64,000 nt of DNA from an uncultured Collinsella sp. (GTDB lineage: Bacteria > Actinomycetota > Coriobacteriia > Coriobacteriales > Coriobacteriaceae), in contig UQZM01000002.1 in NCBI GenBank assembly GCA_900545615.1, positions 1-64,000 of the forward strand, in the 5' to 3' direction. The notes under the pieces were generated by a model. That model ran no database searches. It was not told the DNA's origin and saw only the letters and a program-made list of their open reading frames with translations. The position numbers and the translations under genes were made by a program. Below are positions 10,349-19,812 of the stretch, piece after piece (within the stretch, counting starts at the first letter, position 1; each line of letters begins with the position of its first letter).

Positions 10349-11473
10349 CTAGCGATCGAACTCCGCCAGCGCCTCGCCCAAAAGCCTCAGGCCCTCGCGC
10401 AGAACGTCCTCGCTCGCGCAGTAACCCAGGCGTGCGCCGCAGGGAAGCTCAAAGCGGCTGCCGGGAACCAGCAGCACTCCCCTCTCGGCCAGCAGACGTT
10501 TGCAGAACTCCTCGTCGTCCTCAGGAATATCCAGTTGGATAAACGAGGTGGACACGCCCTGCGGGGCCGTCCAGGAGACGCGGTGCTGCGTATCAATCCA
10601 AGCCTGCGCGATATCGCGGTTGCCAAACACGATCTTGCTGTTGCGCTCGAGGATCTTATCCTTGTGCTCGAGCACGTAGGTCGCCAGGGCGTCGTTGAAC
10701 ACGCCGCCGCAGATCATGGTGTAATCGCGGTAGGTGCGGATACGGTTGGATACCTCTTCGTCGGCCACAACCCAGCCCACGCGTGCCGCGGGCGTCGAAT
10801 AGGTCTTGGACACCGAGTTGGTGACAATGGCCTTCTCGTACACGTCGGCCATCGACATAAAGGAGTCGGTGTTCTCGAGCGGTAGGTACACCTCGTCGCA
10901 CAGCACGTAGGCGTCCACCGAGCGGGCGATCTCGGCAATCTGGCCGAGCGTATCGGCATCGAGCACCGTACCGATGGGGTTCGATGCGTTGTTGATGCAG
11001 ATGAGCTTGGTGTCGGGGCGAACGAGGCGCTTGAGTTCCTCGATATCGGGCTTCCAGCCGAGTTCCTCGCGAAGCTCCCAATACTCGACCTCGGCGCCCA
11101 GCGTGCGCGGGATCTCGTAGAGCGGCGCGTAGGTGGGCCACTCGGCGATAACATGGTCGCCGGGCTCGACAACAGCCATGATGGCGTTGAGGTTAGCGCC
11201 CGTGCAGCCGTTGGTCTGCAGGATATGGTCGGGATTGACCTCACGACGATAGAGCTTGGCGACCTCGGCCTTAAACTCCGGCGAACCCTCGATCCAGCCG
11301 TAGTTCATCTTCTCGCGGTCCAGGCGCTCGTAGAACGTGGCACCGTCCTGCTCGTCAAGCGCACGTAGCTCGCCCATGGTGAGCGACGAGATCGTCGACT
11401 GGGCGATGTCCCACGTGGCGCTCTTCTCCCAAACGTTGAGCCATTCCTCAACGCCAATCGTCTTGATGTCCAT
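10349..11473 (-). CDS. PLP-dependent class I/II aminotransferase
   Basis: This 374-residue fold-type I enzyme has the PLP lysine in VTNSVSKTYSTPAARVGW, the CDEVYLPL aspartate block and the NNASNPIGTV loop. It resembles the general class I/II aminotransferases that include capreomycidine synthase-like proteins, so a substrate in arginine or ornithine metabolism is possible. The substrate cannot be read from the sequence. The start at 11473 has AAGGAG 8 nt upstream. It sits between the two arcA copies on the same strand, which supports a role in arginine catabolism. Confidence 0.88.
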   Translation of the reverse strand: MDIKTIGVEEWLNVWEKSATWDIAQSTISSLTMGELRALDEQDGATFYERLDREKMNYGWIEGSPEFKAEVAKLYRREVNPDHILQTNGCTGANLNAIMAVVEPGDHVIAEWPTYAPLYEIPRTLGAEVEYWELREELGWKPDIEELKRLVRPDTKLICINNASNPIGTVLDADTLGQIAEIARSVDAYVLCDEVYLPLENTDSFMSMADVYEKAIVTNSVSKTYSTPAARVGWVVADEEVSNRIRTYRDYTMICGGVFNDALATYVLEHKDKILERNSKIVFGNRDIAQAWIDTQHRVSWTAPQGVSTSFIQLDIPEDDEEFCKRLLAERGVLLVPGSRFELPCGARLGYCASEDVLREGLRLLGEALAEFDR

Positions 11474-11529
11474 GGCCAAGCTCCTTACAAAAGCAGTCAT
11501 CCAATCGTGTTAACGTTCCTCATACAAGA

Positions 11530-11561
11530 TTGGGGCGGTGCGAAAACCCGCACCGCCCCAA
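11530..11561 (-). terminator. Terminator after arcA copy 2
   Basis: A 13-bp stem, TTGGGGCGGTGCG/CGCACCGCCCCAA, lies between the copy 2 stop (11623) and the aminotransferase start. Only a weak T tail (TCTTG) follows. Confidence 0.65.
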
Positions 11562-11621
11562 TGAGAGACATCTAATGGCAGCTAGATGTATGTATTATGA
11601 CCTGTACGGGCCCTTGAAGAC

Positions 11622-12888
11622 CTTAGAGGTCCTCGCGCCAGAAGGGCATGCTCATGCAGCGCGGGCCGCCGCGGCCGCGGGAGAGCTCGGCGGAGGGCAC
11701 GACGAGAAGGTCCAGGCCCTCCTTGTACAGCACGTCGTTGGTGACGGTGTTGCGGGCGTAGACGCAGATCTTGCCGGGCTCGACGCACAGGGTGTTGGAG
11801 CCGTCGTTCCACTGCTCGCGGGAGGCCGCGATCGGGTCGCCGCCGCCGCAGGGGATCAGCTTGACCTGGTCGACGCCGGTGGCGTCCTCCAGGACGTGCT
11901 CGAGGGTGTCCTCGATCAGGCGGATGTTCACGTCGCCCGGGTTCTTGCCGGCGGTCAGCTCGTAGACGCGCAGGGTGCCCATGATGGCGGGGTGGATCGT
12001 GAACTTATCGACGTCGATCTGGGTGAAGACCGTGTCGAGGTGCATGAAGGCGCGCGAGACCGGGATGTCGAAGGCCAGGATGCGCTCGACCTTGGAGTCG
12101 GAGTTCCAGAAGATGTTCTGGGCCATGACGTCGATCGCGGCGGCCTGGGTGCGCTGGGAGATGCCGACGGCGAGGGTCTTCTCGTTGATGTTCAGCACGT
12201 CGCCGCCCTCGGTGTGGAACTGGCAGTCGCGGCGGAAGTACAGCGAGACGTCCTTGTAGTCGGGGTGGTACTTGAAGACGTACTTGCCGTACAGGGTCTC
12301 GCGGTTGCGGGTGACCGAGTACATGCGGTTGAGGTTGACGCCCTCGCCGACGACCGCGAACGGGTCGCGGGTGAAGTAGAGGTTGGGCATCGGGTCGATG
12401 ATCAGGTCGGACTCGGACTCGGAGTTGACCAGGGAGTCGAGGGTCGTGGACGCCGTGAGGGGCATGTCGATCTCGGCCTTGGTCATGCCGGCCATGGTCT
12501 TCTTGACGAACTCGAGGTTGTCCTCGATGGAGTCCAGCTTCTCGCGGACGATCTGCGGCATGTGCTGGCCGCGGATGCCGGCCTCGGCGATGTACTGGTC
12601 GGTGAACTCGGCGCGGGCGCCGGGGACCTGGTCGAACACCTCCGCGACGAGGTTCTCGAGGTAGAGGACCTCCACGCCCTGGTCCCTCAGGATCTGGGCG
12701 AAGGTGTCGTGCTCCTGCTGCGCGACCTCCAGGAACGGGACGTCGTCGAACAGGAGTCGCTCGAGCTCGTCGGGCGGCAGGTTGAGGAGCTCGTCGCCGG
12801 GACGGTGCAGGCAGACCTTCCTGAGCTTGCCGATCTCGGAAGGCACGTGCAGACCTTTCGTCATGGCCTCCTACCTTTCTTTCGGGCC
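11622..12888. repeat. 1267-bp near-identical duplication, copy 2
   Basis: This is the partner of 8533-9799 in direct orientation, 3089 bp away. The aminotransferase lies between the copies, so recombination between them would delete or amplify it together with one arcA. Upstream of 12888 the leader diverges at once. Confidence 0.85.
11623..12864 (-). CDS. arcA: Arginine deiminase, copy 2
   Basis: The protein is identical to that of copy 1 over all 413 residues, with the same catalytic blocks and the same ribosome binding site. It probably heads the arcA-aminotransferase part of the cluster and has its own diverged promoter region (12889-13416), so the two copies may answer different signals while making the same enzyme. 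Homogenised coding sequence with diverged promoters fits gene conversion better than a very recent duplication. Confidence 0.96.
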   Translation of the reverse strand: MTKGLHVPSEIGKLRKVCLHRPGDELLNLPPDELERLLFDDVPFLEVAQQEHDTFAQILRDQGVEVLYLENLVAEVFDQVPGARAEFTDQYIAEAGIRGQHMPQIVREKLDSIEDNLEFVKKTMAGMTKAEIDMPLTASTTLDSLVNSESESDLIIDPMPNLYFTRDPFAVVGEGVNLNRMYSVTRNRETLYGKYVFKYHPDYKDVSLYFRRDCQFHTEGGDVLNINEKTLAVGISQRTQAAAIDVMAQNIFWNSDSKVERILAFDIPVSRAFMHLDTVFTQIDVDKFTIHPAIMGTLRVYELTAGKNPGDVNIRLIEDTLEHVLEDATGVDQVKLIPCGGGDPIAASREQWNDGSNTLCVEPGKICVYARNTVTNDVLYKEGLDLLVVPSAELSRGRGGPRCMSMPFWREDL

Positions 12889-13416
12889 TTACTGGCCGAA
12901 TGTATCAGCGCCCCTCCATATGGGACGCTGCTTGCTGACAGCTCTAGTTATATCCAAAAACCACCCGCAATTCCACCTCGCCCCCGAACGGTCAGCAAAG
13001 TGCGATGAACGGTATATCGCATATGATTCCCCCATGATGCACTTCAGTTCTCTAAAGCAGGTTTTCAAAGGTAATCGTTCTTTTTTCTAAGGAATTGAGC
13101 AAGATTGCACAAATAATTTCATGTTTAGGAATTGCATAGCTAAAACTGTTTTCTGCATATATATGTCGTCTGTCCATGATTCAATTTGGATTCGATTATA
13201 TTCAGCTCGCAATCATTCTTATTCATACATCCTCACCAGTTGAGTATGGATATAGATTGTTTTCAAAACGAGTCGGGCAGTTAGTTGCATGCCTTGACGG
13301 CGTAAGAAGTAGGTTAAGATACCGTTCGCACAATACGTCCGTGCCACAAGTCGACTAAATTGAGACAATAGTGAATAGGGTTAGGCTACCGTCCCCTGCG
13401 GGGACTGAACGGACAG
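12889..13416. promoter_or_regulatory. AT-rich gap upstream of arcA copy 2 and ppk
   Basis: No convincing gene is seen in this 528-nt gap. The first 120 nt are related to the promoter region of arcA copy 1. The middle (13080-13340) is AT-rich with no recognisable family; a 60-codon plus-strand frame there has no ribosome site. Just before ppk a small GTCCCC-TGC-GGGGAC hairpin (13390-13404) lies 12 nt from the start codon and may affect its translation. Confidence 0.4.
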
Positions 13417-15825
13417 ATGCATATGCCGAGCAAAATCGAAAAAAAGCAAGCCGCCGCAAAGCTGCGCAAACCGCCGCGCGACTTCTCGTACACGCAGAAC
13501 CGAGAGCTCAGCTGGCTGCGCTTTGACAACCGTGTGCTCGACGAGGCTTTTGATGAGTCCGTGCCGCTGTTCGAGCGCCTTAAGTTCGTCTCGATCTTCG
13601 AGTCAAACCTCGATGAGTTCCTTATGGTGCGCGTGGGTGGCCTGTCCGACCTTGCCGAGCTCAAAAAACAACCTGTCGACAACAAGAGCAATATGACTGC
13701 CTCCGAACAGGTCGATGCTGTCATGGCCGAAATGCCCGGGCTCCTTACCCGTTGGGAGTCCATCTTTAAGAGTATCGAGGGCAAGCTCGACACCCTGGGC
13801 GTTCACCGCGCCCACATCGATTCGCTTACGCCCGAGGAGCGCACCTTTGTAACCCGCTACTTCCAGGCCTACGTGTCGCCGGTCATCTCGCCGCTGGTCA
13901 TCGATCCTCGCCACCCCTTCCCCAACCTGCGCAATGGCGCGCTCTATCTGGCCTGTGGTCTGGACGGCGCCACCGACGAGGAGAGCCTGCTGGGCCTTAT
14001 CGAGATTCCCGCCTCGATGAACCGCGTGGTCGAGATCCCCTCGCCCGCCGGCACCTACTCCTACATCTTGCTCGAGGACGTCATCCTCGCCTGCCTGGAC
14101 AGCTGCTTTGGCTCCTACAAGCCACTCGACCGCGCGCTCATCCGAGTCACCCGCAACGCCGACATCGATCCGGACGGCGAGGGCGTCGAAGAGGAAGAGG
14201 ACTACCGCCAGCACATGAAGCGCATTCTCAAGAAGCGCCTGCGCCTGCAGCCGGTAGTGCTCGCGGTCTCGGGGTCGCTCGAGAAGGCGACGCTCAAGAC
14301 CATCCGCAAGGCGCTCGAGCTTTCGCGCCGCTCGGTCTTTACCTGCGATATCCCGCTCGACCTGGGCTACGTCTTCGGCATTGAGGGCAAGATTCCCGAG
14401 CACCTGCGCAACGAGCTGCTCTTTACGCCGTTTAAGCCGCAGCCCAACCCCACCATCGATATGACCCGCTCCATCCGCGAACAGGTGCTGCAGGGCGACA
14501 AGCTGCTCTTTTATCCCTACGAGGCCATGAACCCCTTCCTGGATCTGGTGCACGAGGCCGCCTACGACCCCGAGTGCATCTCGCTGCGCATCACACTCTA
14601 CCGCGTGGCCAAGCAGAGCCGCCTGTGCGAGTCGCTGATCGATGCTGCCGAGAACGGCAAAGAGGTCACGGTGCTCATGGAACTTCGTGCCCGCTTTGAC
14701 GAGCAGAACAACATCGAGTGGGCCGAGCGTCTGGAAGAGGCGGGCTGCACCGTCATCTATGGTTCCGAGGGCTTTAAATGCCACTCAAAGATCTGCCAGC
14801 TCACCTATCGCGAGGGTATGGCGCTCACCCGCCTCACGCTTTTGGGCACCGGCAACTTTAACGAGAAGACGGCCAAGCTCTACAGCGACTTTATGCTCAT
14901 GACCGCCCATCCCGGCATCGGCGAGGACGCCAACCTGTTCTTCCGCAACCTGTCGCTGGGCAATCTGCGCGGCGATTACCGCTTCCTGGGCGTGGCGCCC
15001 GTAGGCCTGAAGCCGCTCATCATGCGCGGCCTAGATCGCGAGATCCAGCGCGCCCTCGCTGGCGAGCCCGCCCGTGTGTTCTTTAAGCTCAACTCGCTCA
15101 CCGACCGCGAGGTCATCGACAAAATCGCCGAGGCATCGTGTGCCGGCGTGCGCGTGGACATGATCATCCGCGGCATCTCGTGCCTCAAGCCCGGTGTTCC
15201 GGGCAAGACCGAGAACGTGCATGTCCGCTCCATCGTCGGACGCTTTTTGGAGCACGCCCGTGTTTACGCTTTTGGCGTGGACTCGGACATGATTTACCTG
15301 AGCTCGGCAGACATGATGACACGCAACACCGAGCACCGCGTGGAAATCGCCTTCCCTGTGCTCGACCCCACCTGCCGCGCCCTGGTACACGAGTACATGG
15401 GCATGCAGCTGCGGGACAACGTGAAGGCCCGCAGCCTCACGAGCGACGGCACCTGGGTCCCCGTGGAGCGTGCAGAGGGTGAGAAACCCTTCAACTCGCA
15501 GGAAGCTCTACTGGAGCGTGCCTACCGCAACGCCGAGGCCGCGCCCGAGCCCGTCATTGAGGCGGAACCTGCCCCCGAGGCCGAGCCGCAGCCAGTAGTA
15601 CCCAAGGTCCAAGAGGTCCAGGCGACCGTCATTGAGCCCGAGCCCGCACCTGCACCTCAGCCCGATCCGCAGGTCATCAAGCCCGCACCCGAGACGAGCG
15701 CCCGTCGCGATAAGCCCGCCGGCAAGACCAAGGCCATCGAGCGCCATCGCCCCGGCCGCGTGCGCATGGGCCTGGGTCTGATCGGCCTGGGTCTTAAGAC
15801 GCTCATTACCGGCAAGACGAAATAG
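13417..15825 (+). CDS. ppk1: Polyphosphate kinase 1
   Basis: PPK1 reversibly makes polyphosphate from ATP. The 802-residue protein opens with the N-terminal domain (FSYTQNRELSWLRFDNRVLDEA) and has the two catalytic His regions of the family: IYGSEGFKCHSKICQLTYR (autophosphorylated His) and MMTRNTEHRVEIAFPV. From about residue 690 it carries an unusual tail of some 110 residues, rich in Glu, Pro and Ala and then basic, ending RMGLGLIGLGLKTLITGKTK. Family members usually stop near 690-720. The start is ATG 13417 or 13423; neither has a strong SD. Confidence 0.95.
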   Translation: MHMPSKIEKKQAAAKLRKPPRDFSYTQNRELSWLRFDNRVLDEAFDESVPLFERLKFVSIFESNLDEFLMVRVGGLSDLAELKKQPVDNKSNMTASEQVDAVMAEMPGLLTRWESIFKSIEGKLDTLGVHRAHIDSLTPEERTFVTRYFQAYVSPVISPLVIDPRHPFPNLRNGALYLACGLDGATDEESLLGLIEIPASMNRVVEIPSPAGTYSYILLEDVILACLDSCFGSYKPLDRALIRVTRNADIDPDGEGVEEEEDYRQHMKRILKKRLRLQPVVLAVSGSLEKATLKTIRKALELSRRSVFTCDIPLDLGYVFGIEGKIPEHLRNELLFTPFKPQPNPTIDMTRSIREQVLQGDKLLFYPYEAMNPFLDLVHEAAYDPECISLRITLYRVAKQSRLCESLIDAAENGKEVTVLMELRARFDEQNNIEWAERLEEAGCTVIYGSEGFKCHSKICQLTYREGMALTRLTLLGTGNFNEKTAKLYSDFMLMTAHPGIGEDANLFFRNLSLGNLRGDYRFLGVAPVGLKPLIMRGLDREIQRALAGEPARVFFKLNSLTDREVIDKIAEASCAGVRVDMIIRGISCLKPGVPGKTENVHVRSIVGRFLEHARVYAFGVDSDMIYLSSADMMTRNTEHRVEIAFPVLDPTCRALVHEYMGMQLRDNVKARSLTSDGTWVPVERAEGEKPFNSQEALLERAYRNAEAAPEPVIEAEPAPEAEPQPVVPKVQEVQATVIEPEPAPAPQPDPQVIKPAPETSARRDKPAGKTKAIERHRPGRVRMGLGLIGLGLKTLITGKTK

Positions 15826-15848
15826 TCGTTTGTAGAAGCAGTTTGTAG

Positions 15849-15892
15849 AAGCGCCCCGCATTTGAGGAAAGCCTCGGATGCGGGGCGCTTTT
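15849..15892 (+). terminator. Terminator of ppk
   Basis: AAGCGCCCCGCAT pairs with ATGCGGGGCGCTT, followed by TTTT. A GTTTGTAGAAGC direct repeat (two copies) lies just before it. Confidence 0.85.
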
Positions 15893-15938
15893 CCCTGCTA
15901 CCATGGTGCGAACAACAACGCGAATGACAGGCAGGAAT

Positions 15939-17252
15939 ATGAAGCTCACTATAGAATCGATGACCTACGGCGCCGACGGGCTGGCGCACGCCGACAACGG
16001 CAAGGCCGTCTTTGTGCAGGGCGCCGTGGCAGGCGACACCGTCGAGGCCGAGGTCGTACAGGACGGCAAATCGTTCATGCGTGCCCGCACCACCGAGATT
16101 CTGGAGCCAAGCCCCGATCGCATTCAGCCTCCCTGCCCCTTCGTGGGCATCTGCGGCGGCTGCTCGTGGGGCAATCTCTCACGCACGGCACAGCTCGCCG
16201 CCAAGGAGCAAAATCTGCGCTCCACGCTCGAGCGTATCGGCAAGTTCAGCCCCGATCAAGTCGATGAACTGGTGCAACCCATCCGCCACACCAAGGATGA
16301 TTGGGGCTACCGCAATAAAATCGAACTCGAGCCGACCGTTGTAAACGGCCGCGTGCGTCTTGGCATGCACGGTGTCGATCCTCGCAAGATCGTGACCGTC
16401 GATTCGTGCCCGTTGTTCGACAAACGCTTCCCCAAGGCACTCAAATCGGTCGTCGGCGCACTCAACTATCTAAGCGGCAGCCATGACCTGGGGCTCGAAC
16501 GCGTGGGCATTCGCGCATCGCGCCGCACCAAGGCACTCGAGGTCGCACTCTGGACGCCCACAGGCTCTTTTCCGCGCTCGCAGGTCTCCCGCGTGCTGGC
16601 GGACGCCGCCCATCCCACGAGCATCGTGCGTGTGATGAGCAAGGGCGAAAAGAAGGCCCGCCGTGTCTCCAAGGTCGAAATGCTCGCCGGAGAGGGCTCA
16701 TGGACCGAGAATATCGCCGAGGGTCAGATGCGCTTGTCTGCCCCGTCTTTTTTCCAGGTCAACACCAAGGGTGCCGAGATTTTGATCGAGCTTGTCATGG
16801 AAGCGCTCGACCCGCAGGAAGACGAGCTTGCCGTGGACCTGTACTGCGGTGCCGGCACCTTTACCCTGCCGCTCGCCCGCCGCTGCGACTTTGTCGCTGC
16901 CGTCGAGGCCTACGGCCCCGCCGTGCGCGACCTGCGCCGCAACCTCGAGATCAACAAGCTCGATAACGTCGACGTCATCGGCGGCGACGCGGTGCGCGAG
17001 TTCCCCGACCAGGATGCCGACGTCTTGGTGGTCGACCCGCCGCGTGCGGGCCTCGCCCCCGAAGCCATCGACCTTATCGCCAGCACGAGCGCTCGCGATG
17101 TCGCCTACGTGAGCTGCGATCCGGCCACCCTGGCGCGCGACCTCAAGCGCTTTGTCGAGGAAGGCACCTTCTCCCCCGTAAAGATTACGCCAGTCGACCT
17201 GTTCCCACAAACCTTCCACTGCGAAACCGTCATCCACCTTAGACGCAACTAG
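15939..17252 (+). CDS. RlmD/RumA-type RNA uracil-5 methyltransferase
   Basis: This 437-residue SAM-dependent enzyme probably makes 5-methyluridine in 23S rRNA (or tRNA). It has an N-terminal TRAM-like domain (MKLTIESMTYGADGLAH), an iron-sulfur motif PCPFVGICGGCSW, and a Rossmann fold with DLYCGAGTFTLPLA. DPPRAGL is the family's catalytic-domain block, and YVSCDPATLARDL carries the nucleophile Cys. The start at 15939 has AGGCAGGA in front and is family-like; a frame 12 codons longer has no site. The rRNA position cannot be assigned by eye. Confidence 0.92.
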   Translation: MKLTIESMTYGADGLAHADNGKAVFVQGAVAGDTVEAEVVQDGKSFMRARTTEILEPSPDRIQPPCPFVGICGGCSWGNLSRTAQLAAKEQNLRSTLERIGKFSPDQVDELVQPIRHTKDDWGYRNKIELEPTVVNGRVRLGMHGVDPRKIVTVDSCPLFDKRFPKALKSVVGALNYLSGSHDLGLERVGIRASRRTKALEVALWTPTGSFPRSQVSRVLADAAHPTSIVRVMSKGEKKARRVSKVEMLAGEGSWTENIAEGQMRLSAPSFFQVNTKGAEILIELVMEALDPQEDELAVDLYCGAGTFTLPLARRCDFVAAVEAYGPAVRDLRRNLEINKLDNVDVIGGDAVREFPDQDADVLVVDPPRAGLAPEAIDLIASTSARDVAYVSCDPATLARDLKRFVEEGTFSPVKITPVDLFPQTFHCETVIHLRRN

Positions 17253-17358
17253 CCACTTAATCATTGCTCAGAAAAATCATTGGGAAATCGAGCGTGGCAA
17301 GCGGAGGTCTTCGGGGTATAAGACGGCTAATTGTATGCCGCCTATGAAAGGAACCCTC

Positions 17359-17901
17359 ATGCCCAGCGTTGCCGTTCTCGCCGCCGATGGCTTTGAAACT
17401 ATTGAATGCTTGACCATGGTCGATGTCATGCGTCGCGGCGGCGTGCGTGCCACGCTCGTCTCGATCATGCCCACGCGCGAGGTCGTAAGCTCGCTGCAGA
17501 TCCCCGTGACCTGCGATGCGCTCTTTGATGAGATCAACTTTGACAAGTACGACTGCGTCGTGCTGCCCGGCGGCCTGCCCGGTGCCACCAACCTGCGCGC
17601 CGATCAGCGTGTCTGCGACGTGGTCTGCGAGTTCGCCGCGACCAAGCACGTCGCCGCCATCTGCGCCGCCCCGTTTATCCTGGGCGAGCTCGACCTACTC
17701 GAGGGGCGCCACGCCACGTGCTTCCCTGGCTTTGAGAAAAGCTTCCCCGAAGGCGCCTATACCGGCGAGAAGGTCACGCAAGACGGCAACATCATCACTG
17801 CCAGCGGCATGGCACAGTCACTCCCCTTTGCATTGGAGCTGCTGCGCACGCTCGCTGGCGACAAGGCCGTCGAGAAGGTCGCCGAGGGCATCCAACTATG
17901 A
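17359..17901 (+). CDS. DJ-1/PfpI family protein
   Basis: The 180-residue protein has the class I amidotransferase-like fold of DJ-1/ThiJ/PfpI, with the conserved Cys in HVAAICAAPFILGEL, a Glu in the FETIECL block and the strand-loop VVLPGGLPGATNL. Members include deglycase- and glyoxalase-like proteins and stress chaperones; the exact activity is unknown. The start at 17359 has AAAGGA 8 nt upstream. It overlaps maf by 4 nt, so the two are translationally coupled. Confidence 0.9.
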   Translation: MPSVAVLAADGFETIECLTMVDVMRRGGVRATLVSIMPTREVVSSLQIPVTCDALFDEINFDKYDCVVLPGGLPGATNLRADQRVCDVVCEFAATKHVAAICAAPFILGELDLLEGRHATCFPGFEKSFPEGAYTGEKVTQDGNIITASGMAQSLPFALELLRTLAGDKAVEKVAEGIQL

Positions 17902-18479
17902 TTTTGGCTTCGCAATCGCCGCGCCGCATAGAGCTGATGCGCGAGGCAGGCTACAACATTCGCGTGATTCCCGCGGATATCGACGAAACGCCCTTTGATG
18001 GCGAGGCCCCGCTCACGCTTGTCGAGCGCTTGGCACGCGCCAAGGCGGCTGCCGTTGCTGCCGAGTATGCCGAGCCCAAAGAACTGACGGTCTCGGCCGA
18101 CACCATCGTCACCTTCGACGGCAAGATTCTAGGCAAGCCGGCAACCGAGGGCGAGGCGCGCACCATGCTCCGTGAGCTTTCGGGCCGCACGCACCAGGTC
18201 GCAACCGGCGTCTGCATCGTTAAGGCAGGCGATACGGCCGCCCCGCATGCCGCCGAGAGCCTGTCGTTTGTCGATGTGACCGACGTGACATTCTACGAGC
18301 TCACCGACGAGCAGATCGAGCGCTACGTCGCCTCGGGTGAGCCCATGGACAAGGCCGGCGCCTACGGCATTCAGGGCACAGGCGGCCGCATGCTCGTGCA
18401 ATATATTTCGGGCGACTTCTATAACGTAGTGGGCCTACCCATCGCCCGCGTCGCGCGCGCGATTCAAAAACTCTCGTAA
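17898..18479 (+). CDS. maf: Maf family nucleotide pyrophosphatase
   Basis: Maf proteins hydrolyse non-canonical or dTTP/UTP-type nucleoside triphosphates and affect septum formation. The 193-residue protein shows the family opening LASQSPRRIELMREAGY, the catalytic SADTIVTFDGKILGKP block and GAYGIQGTGGRMLVQYISGDFYNVVGLP near the end. It begins in the ATGA overlap with the DJ-1 gene. The next gene is 100 nt away with its own leader. Confidence 0.93.
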   Translation: MILASQSPRRIELMREAGYNIRVIPADIDETPFDGEAPLTLVERLARAKAAAVAAEYAEPKELTVSADTIVTFDGKILGKPATEGEARTMLRELSGRTHQVATGVCIVKAGDTAAPHAAESLSFVDVTDVTFYELTDEQIERYVASGEPMDKAGAYGIQGTGGRMLVQYISGDFYNVVGLPIARVARAIQKLS

Positions 18480-18580
18480 TTGCATCTGGCGCTGGGTATT
18501 CCCCAGAGCCTACAATTTTGGCGTACCGTACGGATCCCGACCGGGCACAAGGCGCGGCGGAAAACCGATAGGAGTTAAAC

Positions 18581-19582
18581 ATGGATACACTGCTCGAGGC
18601 CATTGACGTCTGCGATGTCGATGGCTTTTGCTATGGCAACTATACGGACGAGGAGGCCGGCACCGGTTGCACCGTAATCGTGGCACCCGAGGGCGCCACC
18701 GGCGGTGTTGACGTTCGCGGCGGTGCTCCCGCTTCGCGCGAAACCGACCTGCTGCGACCTGAGAACACCGTCGACAAGGTCCACGCCGTCTGCCTTTCGG
18801 GCGGATCGGCCTTTGGCCTCGAGGCTGCAAGCGGCGTCGCTCGCGAGCTTGAGAGCCGCGGCATCGGCCTTCCCGTCGGCCCCACGCAGGTGCCTATCGT
18901 GTGCTCCAGCTGCATCTTCGACCTTGCCTTTGGCGACCCCACCGTGCGCCCCGACATTGAGGCCGGCATCGCCGCCGTGTGCGAAGCACTCGACCACACC
19001 CCCACCAAGCTCGAACAGGGCAACGTAGGCGCCGGCACGGGCGCCACCGTGGGTAAGCTCATGGGGCCCGCCACCTGCATGAAGGCCGGCCTTGGAGCTG
19101 CCGCCGTGGCACTCGGCCCCATCAAGGTGGGCGCCGTGGTCTCGGTCAACGCCTGCGGCAACGTTGTCGACCCCTTCACCGGCGAGTGGGTCGCCGGTAT
19201 GCGCGCCGCGGCCGATAGCGACCAGATCGTCGACATGGAACTCGCAGCCTTTGCCGCCGCCGGATCCATGCAGATGCCGCTCGACCGCACCAACACCACC
19301 ATCAGCTGCATCGTCACCAACGTGGAACTCACTAAGGCACAAGCCACCAAGGTCTCCCAGATGGCCGCAGACGCCTACGCACACGCCATCCGTCCCACGC
19401 ACACCACCAACGACGGCGACACCATCTACACCCTCGCCAGCGGCAAACTGGGCGCCCAGGCAAGCGCCGCCGTTCCCCTAGACCTGCTGGGCATGCTCGC
19501 CGTAAGGGCCTTGGAAACCGCCATCGTAAACGGAGCCAAAACCGCCAAAACCTCCCACGGCATCCCCGGCGCCGCGAAGTAG
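18581..19582 (+). CDS. P1 family peptidase (DmpA-like)
   Basis: This 333-residue protein matches the DmpA/L-aminopeptidase-D-esterase family, which self-cleaves into two chains and trims N-terminal residues from small peptides. The glycine-rich GNVGAGTGATVGKLMG block and the strand VGAVVSVNACGNVVDP are typical. Length fits the family. AGGAG lies 7 nt before the ATG at 18581. There is no signal peptide. The gene ends a short run of plus-strand genes and is followed by two long palindromes. Confidence 0.88.
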   Translation: MDTLLEAIDVCDVDGFCYGNYTDEEAGTGCTVIVAPEGATGGVDVRGGAPASRETDLLRPENTVDKVHAVCLSGGSAFGLEAASGVARELESRGIGLPVGPTQVPIVCSSCIFDLAFGDPTVRPDIEAGIAAVCEALDHTPTKLEQGNVGAGTGATVGKLMGPATCMKAGLGAAAVALGPIKVGAVVSVNACGNVVDPFTGEWVAGMRAAADSDQIVDMELAAFAAAGSMQMPLDRTNTTISCIVTNVELTKAQATKVSQMAADAYAHAIRPTHTTNDGDTIYTLASGKLGAQASAAVPLDLLGMLAVRALETAIVNGAKTAKTSHGIPGAAK

Positions 19583-19594
19583 CCTAACCTGACC

Positions 19595-19719
19595 GGTTGC
19601 CCGGTGGGGCTTGGTTATGTTTGCTGCTCTACAGTCCTGGCTCGCACGAAGAGCACATTAAGTGCTCTTCGGCTCGTGCGGAACTCGCGACAAACATAAC
19701 CAAGCCCCACCGGGCAACC
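19595..19719. repeat. Long palindrome C with inner hairpin
   Basis: Perfect 29-nt arms (19595-19623 and 19691-19719) enclose a 67-nt core. Inside the core GAAGAGCAC and GTGCTCTTC form a second stem around ATTAA, flanked by ACAGTCCTGG and CGGCTCGTGCGGAACT. The same core occurs in palindrome D, on the other strand, between unrelated arms. It lies 12 nt after the P1 peptidase stop and could act as its 3' end, but no T-run follows. Confidence 0.85.
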
Positions 19720-19812
19720 TACCAACCAGATTCTTTTCAGCCCAGGCCCCTGTGTACCGCGCGTCGAAGATCTTCAAATTCAGGCAGCCTGACAATCGAT
19801 TCTTATAGCAGA

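Noticed and set aside
13176..13358. Sixty-codon plus-strand frame in the AT-rich gap before ppk
   Set aside because: No ribosome binding site, no recognisable family and no operon context; frames of this size occur by chance in such DNA.
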